From the NCBI GenBank assembly GCA_015228895.1, contig JADGCR010000019.1, positions 1 to 18,367 on the forward strand: DNA of 18,367 nt, read 5' to 3'. The translations under genes were made by a program, and so were the position numbers. Source of the stretch: Magnetococcales bacterium (GTDB lineage Bacteria; Pseudomonadota; Magnetococcia; Magnetococcales; Magnetaquicoccaceae). Numbering within the stretch: the stretch's first letter is position 1; the number at the start of each line of letters is the position of its first letter. Below the pieces are notes generated by a model. That model made no database searches. It was given only the letters and a program-made list of their open reading frames with translations, and was not told the origin of the DNA. Of the stretch, positions 6,962 to 14,253 are shown piece after piece.

Positions 6962-7771
6962 ATGTCCCAACCCACCCCCCTGGAAAACCTGATCCGCCAA
7001 CGGGTCGCCCTGCGCCGCCAGCAGGGGGCCGCCCCCATTCTGCTCATGTCCCATCTGGTGCTGGGCCATCCCTCCCTGGAGGAGAACCGCCAGGTGATCG
7101 ACGCCATGGCCGACAACGGCGTGGAACTGATGGAACTCCAGATCCCCTTCTCCGAACCCATCGCCGACGGTCCGGTCATCGCCCGGGCCAATCAGGCCGC
7201 CCTGGACAAGGGGTTCGTGGTGCAAGACGGTCTGGCCTTCATCGGGGAGTGCGTCGCGCGTCATCCCCGCATCGCCTTTCTGATCATGACCTATTACAAC
7301 ATCCTCATGGCCTATGGTGTGGAGGCGTTCATTCAACAGGCGGTCCGTCTGGGGGTCAAAGGTCTCATCATCCCGGATCTGCCCCCCCAGGAGGCCGGAG
7401 AGGCCATGGCGGCCTGTGGTCGCCATGGGGCGGGCGCCCTGGACTGGATCCAGCTGATGACGCCCACCGGTTCGGAGGAACGGTTGCGGTTCATCGGGGA
7501 ACGGGCGCAGGGATTCTGCTATTGCGTGGCCCGCAAGGGCGTGACCGGGCTGGAAACCGATTTCGGCGCCCAATTGAACCTTCTGTTGCGACGCTATCGC
7601 GGAGCCACCACCACCCCCCTGGCCGTGGGATTCGGCGTCAAGCGTCCGGAGGATGTGCGGTGCCTGGTCGGACAGGCCGAAATCGCGGTGGTGGGCACCG
7701 CCGCCATGGAGGTCTACGCCCGGGGGGGGGCGGCGGCGGTGGGACGCTTTTTCGCAGGGCTGCGCCCTTGA
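6962..7771 (+). CDS. trpA: Tryptophan synthase alpha subunit
   Basis: This 269-residue TIM-barrel lyase cleaves indole-3-glycerol phosphate and channels indole to TrpB. The catalytic Glu58 and Asp69 lie in MELQIPFSEPIADGP, where the common form is ELGIPFSDPxADGP. The G-to-Q and D-to-E variation marks a distinct TrpA clade. Phosphate-binding segments VGFGVKRPEDV and VVGTAAME near 222-250 are present. It begins one base after the trpB stop with GAGGAG as ribosome-binding site, so translation is coupled. A G9 run near the 3' end (7722-7730) is a potential slippage site. Three bases after its stop lies the stop of the convergent repeat-protein gene, leaving no room for a terminator between them. 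Confidence 0.95.
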   Translation: MSQPTPLENLIRQRVALRRQQGAAPILLMSHLVLGHPSLEENRQVIDAMADNGVELMELQIPFSEPIADGPVIARANQAALDKGFVVQDGLAFIGECVARHPRIAFLIMTYYNILMAYGVEAFIQQAVRLGVKGLIIPDLPPQEAGEAMAACGRHGAGALDWIQLMTPTGSEERLRFIGERAQGFCYCVARKGVTGLETDFGAQLNLLLRRYRGATTTPLAVGFGVKRPEDVRCLVGQAEIAVVGTAAMEVYARGGAAAVGRFFAGLRP

Positions 7772-7774
7772 GCC

Positions 7775-9046
7775 TTACTGTTTCAAGCCTTTGGTCAGGG
7801 CTTCCCGGGCGGAGATGGTCTGTTTCGGTTCCAGACTCTCCCCCAGCACATGCATCAGAATCCAGTTGTAGCGCTGCCGGGCCTCCTTGGTGGCCGCGTC
7901 CGCGGTGGCCTGGAACTTGGAAAGTTTGAAATAATCCCCCCCCAGAAGCTGCAGCGCCTTCAACGCGGAGAGCTTTTTGGAAATCCCCACCGCCACCATT
8001 TGCTTGCCCACCGGGTGGCCGATGCGCTGGTAGGTGGCTTCCAGTTGTCCCGGATCTCCCTGATCCACGATCCCCATGCAGAGGATCTTGCCGGCCATGG
8101 AGTTGGCGTGCATCACACGGGCGGCCTTGGCCATCAGTTTGGGGCGACCCTTCTCCTCCAGGCTGCGTTGCACCAGTTTCACCGTGAGGATTTCGCCGGC
8201 GTCGGTGTCGTCGGTGACGTATTTTTCCAGCAGGGTGACCAGGGAACCCGTGTCCGCCAGTTTGGTCAGCGCCACCGCCAGGATGGTGGTGGCCTTGGCG
8301 TTGCCCTTGGTGGCGGAGAGGGAGCGCACCAGTGGCTCGATGGCCACCTCCTTGCGGTTGACGATGCCCGTGGCCAGAATGATCGCGCCGGGAGAGGTGT
8401 TGGCCAACAGCTTGATGGCCTCCAGCATCTGTTCCATGCTGCCCCGACCCATCACCTCCATGGCCCAGATCACCTCCGCTTCGGGCTGATTCGGGGGCGC
8501 GGTGGCGATGGCGCGGATGATGTGGTTGACCGTTCCCTGTTCCGCCACGCCCATGGCCAGGGATTTCATGGCTTCGGGACTGATGGTGGCGTGTCGCAGG
8601 CCGTCGATCAGGGGATTGACCCCCTTGTGGGAGACAATGCCATGGGCCAGGGCGTTGACCAGTTCCACATCGTTGGTGACCTTGGACATGGCGTCCACCA
8701 TGTGAAAGGCCTTGACCTCCCGATGACGCAGAATTTCCGCCACCAGGGTGCGCACCTGCTCGGAGTCGTCCTGGATCTTGTCGAGGGTTTCCAGCATCTT
8801 TTTGAGCCGCCCCTCCTGGATGACGCTCTCCACGTCCACACTGGATTTTTTCTCGTCATCCCCATCGGAATGGCTCTTGCGGGCACCCGGACCATGGGAG
8901 GCCTCCGCTGCCAACTCCTCCGAGGCGGCGACGAAGCGGTGATCCAGATTGTCCAGCGCCTGCGAGGCGTCATCTCCCAACGCTTCCGCCAGGGTTGCAC
9001 GGATTTTTGCCAGTTGTTCGCTTGTGTACTGATCCCTTTCCGCCAT
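7775..9046 (-). CDS. Alpha-solenoid protein of ~31-residue helical repeats, unknown function
   Basis: This is a 423-residue cytoplasmic protein without signal peptide or membrane segment, and I do not recognise its family. Residues 1-80 are charged, with a likely disordered acidic/serine segment (50-72). From about 98 to 370 the protein consists of regularly spaced two-helix units starting near 98, 129, 160, 192, 221, 253, 284, 318 and 348, a period of 30-32. The best-conserved units read LAHGIVSHKGVNPLIDGL, LAMGVAEQGTVNHIIRAI and LATGIVNRKEVAIEPLVRSL. The unit is shorter than HEAT, Armadillo or TPR repeats and nearer mTERF-like lengths. A concave helical scaffold for protein or nucleic acid binding is the reasonable inference. 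The ATG follows AAAGG at 7 bases. It is divergent from rnd and convergent with trpA. Confidence 0.75.
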   Translation of the reverse strand: MAERDQYTSEQLAKIRATLAEALGDDASQALDNLDHRFVAASEELAAEASHGPGARKSHSDGDDEKKSSVDVESVIQEGRLKKMLETLDKIQDDSEQVRTLVAEILRHREVKAFHMVDAMSKVTNDVELVNALAHGIVSHKGVNPLIDGLRHATISPEAMKSLAMGVAEQGTVNHIIRAIATAPPNQPEAEVIWAMEVMGRGSMEQMLEAIKLLANTSPGAIILATGIVNRKEVAIEPLVRSLSATKGNAKATTILAVALTKLADTGSLVTLLEKYVTDDTDAGEILTVKLVQRSLEEKGRPKLMAKAARVMHANSMAGKILCMGIVDQGDPGQLEATYQRIGHPVGKQMVAVGISKKLSALKALQLLGGDYFKLSKFQATADAATKEARQRYNWILMHVLGESLEPKQTISAREALTKGLKQ

Positions 9047-9177
9047 CGCCGCACCTTTTTCGTTCGAATTTTTTAAAACGCATCATGGATTTTCAGCATG
9101 CACCTGGAGTATCCTATCATACATTGGTTCCTGGAGCGATACCAACTCCCTCATGCAGTGATCAAGAGAAAAACATC

Positions 9178-9843
9178 ATGACCATCACCACCCCTGCCGC
9201 ATCGGACACCCCGTCGAACGACTCCGCCACCATCGTCCTGGCGGGTGACCTGGATCAGGAGCGTCAGGAACGCTATCTGCGCAGTCGCTGTCTGGCGGTG
9301 GACACGGAAACCATGGGTTTGAAAACCCGGCGCGACCGTTTGTGCCTGGTGCAAATGTGCAACGAGGAGGGGGTGACCACCCTGGTGCAGACCCGCACGG
9401 ATCACGCGCCCCGTCTGCAGTCCGTATTGGAGTCGGCCTCGGTGCTCAAGGTCTTTCATTTCGCCCGTTTCGACATGGCGGCGCTCAAACAGTGGCTCGG
9501 CATCCAGGTTCAGCCGGTTTTTTGCACCAAGATCGCCTCGCGTCTGACCCGCACCTATACCGACCGGCATGGACTCAAGGATCTGGTGGCGGAACTGCTG
9601 CAGATCGAATTGAACAAGGAGCAGCAATCCTCGGATTGGGCCGCCCACACCCTCACCCCCCAACAGATCGCCTACGCCGCCTCGGATGTCCTCCATCTGA
9701 TCTCCCTGCAGACGAAACTGGACTCCCTGCTGGCCAGGGAAGGCCGTCTGGAGTTGGCCAGGGAGTGCATGCGGGCGCTGCCGGTGCGGGTCGCCCTGGA
9801 CCTGGCGGGATGGGAGGAGGAGGACATCTTCGCCCATCATTGA
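9178..9843 (+). CDS. rnd: Ribonuclease D-type 3'-5' exonuclease (short form, no HRDC)
   Basis: This 221-residue DEDDy exonuclease has Asp42 and Glu44 in AVDTETMGLKT, Asp99 in VFHFARFDMAAL, and the Tyr166/Asp170 pair in AYAASDVLHL. Family members trim 3' ends of structured RNA, notably tRNA precursors, using two metal ions. The HRDC domains of E. coli RNase D are absent. Short versions of about 200-220 residues are normal in alphaproteobacteria and relatives. The ATG at 9178 is chosen because the conserved fold begins near residue 20. The frame is open upstream to 8995, but that part overlaps the divergent gene's start and looks non-coding. The ribosome-binding sequence (AAGAGAAAA) is weak. 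Confidence 0.85.
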   Translation: MTITTPAASDTPSNDSATIVLAGDLDQERQERYLRSRCLAVDTETMGLKTRRDRLCLVQMCNEEGVTTLVQTRTDHAPRLQSVLESASVLKVFHFARFDMAALKQWLGIQVQPVFCTKIASRLTRTYTDRHGLKDLVAELLQIELNKEQQSSDWAAHTLTPQQIAYAASDVLHLISLQTKLDSLLAREGRLELARECMRALPVRVALDLAGWEEEDIFAHH

Positions 9844-9879
9844 CCGGGCATGCCTTCACCAGTGAACAGACGATCATTC

Positions 9880-9909
9880 CTGACAAGGACGGGATCGCTG
9901 ACGCATATT
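9880..9909 (+). promoter_or_regulatory. Weak candidate promoter for the rhodanese gene
   Basis: CTGACA (9880-9885) and CATATT (9904-9909) are 18 bases apart in the gap between rnd and the rhodanese gene. They match consensus at 5 and 4 of 6 positions. The predicted transcript would start roughly 65 bases before the ATG. Confidence 0.25.
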
Positions 9910-9981
9910 TTAAAAGTGATTCATCATGTTGCCGTTTTTTGAATGGAGAGCATCCTTGATCGAGAAGGGGGGGGACATCGC

Positions 9982-10623
9982 ATGTTGCAAACAGGTCGTT
10001 CATTGAAACTTTTTTTGGCGGTTCTGGCGCTGACGGCCCGGCATGCCACGGCGCAGGCGGGTGAGGGAGTGGGCAGGGCGGGTCAACCGTTGGGAGCGAC
10101 GGTGGCGGTTGAACAGACGGCCTATGCCAAAGGTCTCAAGATCGCTCCTTTCACCCTGAACGGGGTCCCGGTCGTTCAGGACCGCTCCAAGGAGGGGATC
10201 GTCGATTTCAAGGATCCCGCCAGACGTCTCTGTCCCCCTTTTTGTGTGCAACCCACCGATCTGCCGGGCATCACCACGATCAAGGTCGAGGATTTCGCGA
10301 CAATGGCCGCCGACATCAACGCCGGGAAGGTGCTCATCGTGGATATGAGGACCCCGGACTGGTACGCCAAGGGCACCCTGCCCGGAGCCATCAACCTTCC
10401 CTACAGCGATTTGACCGGCCAGGAGACCAAAGCCAAGGCCAACATGAAAAAACTCGCAGGCAAGGACGTGATCGGATTCTGCAATGGCTGGTGGTGCGGG
10501 CAAAGCCCGACGGCGTTGAAGGCTCTGGTCAATCTGGGTTTTTCGGGCAAGCTGTATTACTTCCGCGGGGGCAACCAGGATTGGGTGGATGCCGGTCTGG
10601 CGCTTTCCATGCCCGCGCCCTGA
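9982..10623 (+). CDS. Exported rhodanese-domain protein
   Basis: This is a 213-residue protein with an N-terminal hydrophobic segment LKLFLAVLALTARHATAQA (8-26) that looks like a Sec signal peptide, so it probably acts in the periplasm. A single rhodanese domain spans about 100-210. VLIVDMRTPDWYAKGTLPGAINLPY is the classical start, and the active-site loop is FCNGWWCGQS with the predicted catalytic Cys167. A CPPFCVQP motif (84-91) precedes the domain, as in a subgroup of exported rhodaneses. It could carry sulfane sulfur or act in cysteine redox chemistry; the substrate is unknown. The ATG at 9982 follows a G8-containing purine run (GAAGGGGGGGGACATCGC). An upstream in-frame ATG at 9943 would spoil the signal peptide. 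It is convergent with the response regulator gene. Confidence 0.8.
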   Translation: MLQTGRSLKLFLAVLALTARHATAQAGEGVGRAGQPLGATVAVEQTAYAKGLKIAPFTLNGVPVVQDRSKEGIVDFKDPARRLCPPFCVQPTDLPGITTIKVEDFATMAADINAGKVLIVDMRTPDWYAKGTLPGAINLPYSDLTGQETKAKANMKKLAGKDVIGFCNGWWCGQSPTALKALVNLGFSGKLYYFRGGNQDWVDAGLALSMPAP

Positions 10624-10753
10624 GTGCGTTCCGTCGGTTTGATCGGTCTCGCCCACCGCGCGCATGACCTCTCCATCGGTGTCGCGCTGCACGGGATGAA
10701 CCGGGACGATGTGGCGGCGGTCGCCAAAGAAACGCCATCGACGGAGGGAGATG

Positions 10754-12196
10754 TCATGGCGGTTCCGACGGTTCCTTCTTCTTGCGCAAACGCTGGTTGA
10801 GCGCCTGCCGGGAGATGCCCAGGAAGTTGGCCGCCACCCCTTGATTGCCGTTCGCCCGCAACACGGCTTCGGCCACCAGTTCCCGTTCGACCTCCTGCAA
10901 CGAGGGGAGACGACCCGACAGATCGCGAAACAGGGTGCCTCTCTCATAGGAGGGGATGGGCAGCGGAACGGAGCGCCCCCCCGGCGCGGCCTGCGCGGCC
11001 TTGCGGAACGGGTCCAGGGGCAGTTCCCCCTTGCCCATGCGGGCCACGGCATCAAAAATCAGACTGCGCAATTGACGCACATTGCCGGGAAACCGACAGG
11101 TGGCCAACAGCGAGTACATCTCCGTGGGGGCTTCCACCGGCTCCTTGCCCAGACTGCGGGCCGCCTCCCCCAGGAAATGATCGGCCAGCAGGGGAATGTC
11201 CTCCTGACGTTCCCTCAAGGGGGGAATCTCGATGCGATGCACCTGCAACCTGAAGTACAGATCCGACCGGAAACGACCTTCCGCCATCATCTTGTCCAGA
11301 TCGTGATTGGTGGCGCACAGGATGCGCGCGTCGCTCACACGGGGGACATCCGAACCCAGGGGGTAGTATTTGCGCTCCTGCAACAGCCGCAACAGCTTGA
11401 CCTGGGAGGTCTGTCCAAGATCACCGATCTCGTCCAGAAACAGACTGCCCCGCGCCCCGCGGGCGATCAATCCGGTGCGTGAGTCGTCGGCCCCGGAAAA
11501 GGCGCCCTTTTTGTGTCCGAACAGCGTATCGGAAAACAGGGCGTCGTCCAAACCGGCCGCGTTGATCGAGACCAGCTCCCCGTTGCGACCGCTCACCCGA
11601 TGCAGCGCCTCGGCGATCAGCTCCTTGCCCACACCCGTCTCCCCGGTGATCAAGACCGGCTCGCTGGTGCCGGCGATGGATTCCATGTACTGAAACAGGG
11701 CGCGCATCTTGGCGTTGCCGGTCACGATGGGGGCGAAGGCATCCGCGTGTTCCAACCGTCCGGAGAGCAGGGAGCGCTTCAGCGCGCCCACCTGTTGGCG
11801 CAAGCCCCGCCACTCCAGGGCCTTTTTGACGCAGGCGACGAAACGGTTCTCGTCCACCGGCTTGACCAGGAAATCGAAAGCGCCGTCCTTCATGCAACCC
11901 ACGGCAATGGCCACTTCGTCCGTGGCGGTCATGACGATGACCGGGGTTTCCGGGTAGCGGTGGACGATCTGCGGCAACAGTTCATTGCCGGCGATGTGGG
12001 GCATGACCAGGTCCAGCACCACCACCGCGACCTCGGTGTCTTCCAGCAGGGGCAACAGCGCCCGACTCTCCTCCAGGATGGTGATGTTGCCGAAACCCGC
12101 GCTGCGCAACACCACCTTCGCGGATTGCAGCACCGAAACATCGTCGTCCACCAACACGATGGCCGGTTCCGAAGAGGGGAGGGGGGGCATGATCAT
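10754..12196 (-). CDS. NtrC-family sigma-54-dependent response regulator
   Basis: This 480-residue regulator has three modules. The receiver domain (10-125) has phospho-acceptor Asp62 in VVLDLVMP and Lys112 in FLVKPVDE. The AAA+ sigma-54 interaction domain (150-385) has Walker A GETGVGKE (185-192), Walker B SLFLDEIG (251-258) and FPGNVRQLRSLI. A Fis-type helix-turn-helix follows at the C-terminus (NQGVAANFLGISRQALNQRL). The sigma-54 contact loop reads GAFSGA (231-236) rather than GAFTGA. When phosphorylated it should remodel sigma-54 polymerase at GG-N10-GC promoters. It starts 10 bases after the histidine kinase stop, with AAGGA before the ATG, so the pair is one operon. It resembles PrsR-like EPS regulators in architecture, but I cannot assign it to that subfamily. 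A candidate target site lies at 16581-16597. Confidence 0.9.
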   Translation of the reverse strand: MIMPPLPSSEPAIVLVDDDVSVLQSAKVVLRSAGFGNITILEESRALLPLLEDTEVAVVVLDLVMPHIAGNELLPQIVHRYPETPVIVMTATDEVAIAVGCMKDGAFDFLVKPVDENRFVACVKKALEWRGLRQQVGALKRSLLSGRLEHADAFAPIVTGNAKMRALFQYMESIAGTSEPVLITGETGVGKELIAEALHRVSGRNGELVSINAAGLDDALFSDTLFGHKKGAFSGADDSRTGLIARGARGSLFLDEIGDLGQTSQVKLLRLLQERKYYPLGSDVPRVSDARILCATNHDLDKMMAEGRFRSDLYFRLQVHRIEIPPLRERQEDIPLLADHFLGEAARSLGKEPVEAPTEMYSLLATCRFPGNVRQLRSLIFDAVARMGKGELPLDPFRKAAQAAPGGRSVPLPIPSYERGTLFRDLSGRLPSLQEVERELVAEAVLRANGNQGVAANFLGISRQALNQRLRKKKEPSEPP

Positions 12197-12206
12197 CCCG
12201 GTTCCT

Positions 12207-13364
12207 TCAGGCCGGGAAGACCGGAAAGCGGATGGTGACGGTCGTGCCCCGTCCCACCTCGGAGGAGAACCGTATGCTGCCCCGATGGTTCTTGATGATG
12301 AGATTGGAAATGGACAGCCCCAAACCCGTGCCGTCCATGGTGCTCTTGGTGGTGAAGAAGGGTTCCGTCACCTGGGACAGATGTTCCGGGGGGATGCCGC
12401 ACCCCTCGTCCTCGATGACAACCAGCGCCATCTGTTCCTGGCCGTCGGTCTCCAGGGCGGTGCGCACCCAAACCCGCTGTTTTCGCTCCGCGAGGGATTG
12501 CAGGGCGTTGAGAATCACATTGATGAACACCTGCTCCAACTGTCGGGAGTTGCCTTTGACGGGCAGCGCCGTCCTGGTGGGCAGAAATTCGCAATGATCG
12601 GTATGTTTGCGAATTTTGTAGTTCAGGATCATCAGGGCGGCCCGCAGGGGTTCATGGAGGTTGACCGTTTCCAGCAGGGTCTCCTGATCCCTTCTGGCCA
12701 GGTGTTTCAGGTTGTCCACAATATTTTTGACCCGCATGGTATTGTGGCTGATTTCGCCCAGGACCCCCGGCAGGGTGGCGCGGGCTTCGCTGTAGGGCAG
12801 CCCTCCCAGGGAGAAATCCCCGTGGGTCTGGAAATACTCCTCCAGGATGGGTATGGCGTCCTGCCAGCTTCGGGCCATGAGGGAACCATTGAACAGTATG
12901 GCGTTGTTGGGATTGTTGATCTCGTGGGCGATGCTGGCCGCCAGCACGCCGATGGTGGCCAGCCGGGCATGGCGGATGGTCTGGGCCTGCTGAATGCGCG
13001 ATTCGGTCACTTCCGTGGCGATGATCATCACCTCTTCCACCTTGTCCACCCGCTGGAGGGGCACCAGCCGGATCTCCCACCAGACCGACTCCATGGTGGG
13101 AAACTGAAACCGTCCGCTCTCCTTGTTCTTGAAGGCGGTCGCCAGGGCCTGCCGATACCAGGGCCGGACGCGCATGGGGAAGATCTGCACGGAATCGCTG
13201 CCCAGCATCTCTTCGGGCTTGAATTGATTCATGGCGCGACTCATGAACAGGATCCGTCGCTTGTGGTCCACGGTCAGAATGACATCGGGCGAATATTTGA
13301 AGATCCGTTCCGGCAGCACGGTACGGCTGCCGGGCTGGATTTTTTTCCTGTCATTCTTGGTCAC
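12207..13364 (-). CDS. PAS-domain sensor histidine kinase (NtrB-like)
   Basis: This 385-residue soluble kinase has a PAS domain (about 20-120, ILTVDHKRRILFMSRAMNQF), an H-box with phospho-acceptor His147 in SIAHEINNPNNAI, and an HATPase domain. The ATPase domain shows the N-box VFINVILNALQSL, G1 VIEDEGCGIP, F-box EPFFTTK and G2 DGTGLGLSI. No transmembrane segment or signal peptide is seen, so it senses a cytoplasmic cue, possibly through the PAS pocket. The GTG at 13364 is supported by GGAAGGA seven bases upstream; no better ATG is in frame. It is followed directly by its cognate NtrC-type regulator. It is divergent from the nucleotidyltransferase gene, whose control region adjoins it. Confidence 0.9.
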   Translation of the reverse strand: MTKNDRKKIQPGSRTVLPERIFKYSPDVILTVDHKRRILFMSRAMNQFKPEEMLGSDSVQIFPMRVRPWYRQALATAFKNKESGRFQFPTMESVWWEIRLVPLQRVDKVEEVMIIATEVTESRIQQAQTIRHARLATIGVLAASIAHEINNPNNAILFNGSLMARSWQDAIPILEEYFQTHGDFSLGGLPYSEARATLPGVLGEISHNTMRVKNIVDNLKHLARRDQETLLETVNLHEPLRAALMILNYKIRKHTDHCEFLPTRTALPVKGNSRQLEQVFINVILNALQSLAERKQRVWVRTALETDGQEQMALVVIEDEGCGIPPEHLSQVTEPFFTTKSTMDGTGLGLSISNLIIKNHRGSIRFSSEVGRGTTVTIRFPVFPA

Positions 13365-13458
13365 TTTCTTTTCCTTCCGGTATCATCATTCAGGCAGACA
13401 ACATGCGCATCATTACCCGGTTGGAGTCAGGAATCAAGCACCCCTGACGGCTTTTTCA

Positions 13459-13487
13459 TTGGTTTCGGGAAGAAATTCCCGTACATT
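13459..13487 (+). promoter_or_regulatory. Putative promoter of the nucleotidyltransferase with palindromic spacer
   Basis: TTGGTT (13459-13464) and TACATT (13482-13487) are exactly 17 bases apart and point at the ATG at 13537. The boxes match consensus at 3 and 4 of 6 positions, so basal strength should be low. Sixteen of the 17 spacer bases form a perfect inverted repeat, which suggests regulation by a protein bound between the boxes. Confidence 0.35.
13466..13481. repeat. Perfect inverted repeat CGGGAA-GAAA-TTCCCG
   Basis: Six-base arms flank a four-base GAAA spacer. As DNA it would be an operator-sized dyad; as RNA it would be a hairpin capped by a GNRA-type tetraloop. It lies in the divergent control region of the histidine kinase and nucleotidyltransferase genes and has no T run after it, so it is not a terminator. 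Confidence 0.6.
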
Positions 13488-13536
13488 GGACCGGGTGGAC
13501 CCAAAAGAACCGCGAGCCCCGCCCGGTGGTGAAAGC

Positions 13537-14253
13537 ATGACCAATCAACAAACACGTCCTCTTCCCCGGGAAGCCATCATTCTGGCGGGTGGTCTTGGCC
13601 AAAGGCTGCGCGCCCTGGTTCCGGATCTGCCGAAACCCATGGCGCCCGTGGGGGATAAACCGTTTCTGGCCCGTCTGCTCGACCTGATCGCCCGACAGGG
13701 CGTGGAGCGGGTGATTTTGTCCGTCGGCTACAAAAGCGATGTGATCATGGACCATTTCGGCAAGCGCTACAATGGGTTGGAGCTGGTCTACGCCGTCGAG
13801 GAGCGCGCGCTGGGTACCGCGGGGGGCATCCGGCTGGGTTTGGAGAGGGTTCATGGAGAGCAGGCGTTCGTCCTGAACGGGGATACCTGGTTCGACGCCC
13901 CCCTGGTCCGTCTGGCGGCGCGTTTCGCCCAACAGCCGGCTGGGGTGGTCATGGCGGTCAAACCGATGGAGAATTGCAGCCGTTACGGGGCGATCCATCT
14001 GGATGGGGACCGGATCACCGGGTTTCAGGAGAAGGGATTGCAGGGACCGGGGTTGATCAATGGAGGGGTTTTTCTGCTCTCCGCCGCCCTGCGGGAGGAG
14101 TTGACGGGTTGCTTCTCCTTCGAGAGCGATTTCCTGCAACCGCGCATTCACCGGATGACCGTGGCCGCTGTGGTGTGCGAAGGTTTTTTCATCGACATCG
14201 GCATCCCGGAGGATTACCTGGCCGCCCAGACCCTGCTGACGCGACCCGGCTGA
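13537..14253 (+). CDS. Nucleotidyltransferase, heptose-1-phosphate guanylyltransferase (HddC)-like
   Basis: This 238-residue NTP-transferase has the nucleotide-binding signature LAGGLGQRLR (16-25), the acceptor-site block LPKPMAPVGDKPFL (31-44) and the metal-binding LNGDTWFD (113-120). The C-terminal stretch GLINGGVFLLS and FFIDIGIPEDYLAAQ is characteristic of the HddC/GmhD-like branch. HddC makes GDP-D-glycero-alpha-D-manno-heptose for surface polysaccharide. Whether this enzyme uses GTP, and heptose phosphate or another hexose phosphate, cannot be decided from sequence. The ATG at 13537 is preferred over a long upstream extension that overlaps the divergent kinase gene. Its TGA directly abuts the convergent gene's stop. 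The function fits the glycosyltransferases at the left of the window, although it is about 10 kb away. Confidence 0.85.
   Translation: MTNQQTRPLPREAIILAGGLGQRLRALVPDLPKPMAPVGDKPFLARLLDLIARQGVERVILSVGYKSDVIMDHFGKRYNGLELVYAVEERALGTAGGIRLGLERVHGEQAFVLNGDTWFDAPLVRLAARFAQQPAGVVMAVKPMENCSRYGAIHLDGDRITGFQEKGLQGPGLINGGVFLLSAALREELTGCFSFESDFLQPRIHRMTVAAVVCEGFFIDIGIPEDYLAAQTLLTRPG

Noticed and set aside
5602..7191. Minus-strand open frame of 529 codons over trpB
   Set aside because: It is a shadow of trpB/trpA codon bias; the plus strand carries unmistakable tryptophan synthase active-site motifs.
10624..10800. Open frame of 58 codons from a GTG right after the rhodanese stop
   Set aside because: No ribosome-binding site or recognisable product is seen, and the end overlaps the convergent regulator gene. 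It is probably simply open in GC-rich DNA. I see no terminator hairpin in 10624-10753 either.
10754..13364. Assignment as the PrsK/PrsR pair of PEP-CTERM systems
   Set aside because: The kinase is a short soluble PAS protein, unlike the larger membrane-bound PrsK. Domain architecture of the regulator alone is not specific.
13426..13456. Hairpin GTCAGG/CCTGAC followed by GGCTTTTTC as a terminator
   Set aside because: The stem is only 6 base pairs with an 11-base loop, and no plus-strand gene ends upstream of it. It is more likely chance.
11985..13532. Plus-strand open frame of 515 codons over the histidine kinase
   Set aside because: It is antisense to a complete kinase with H-box and ATPase motifs, and its own sequence has no recognisable domain.
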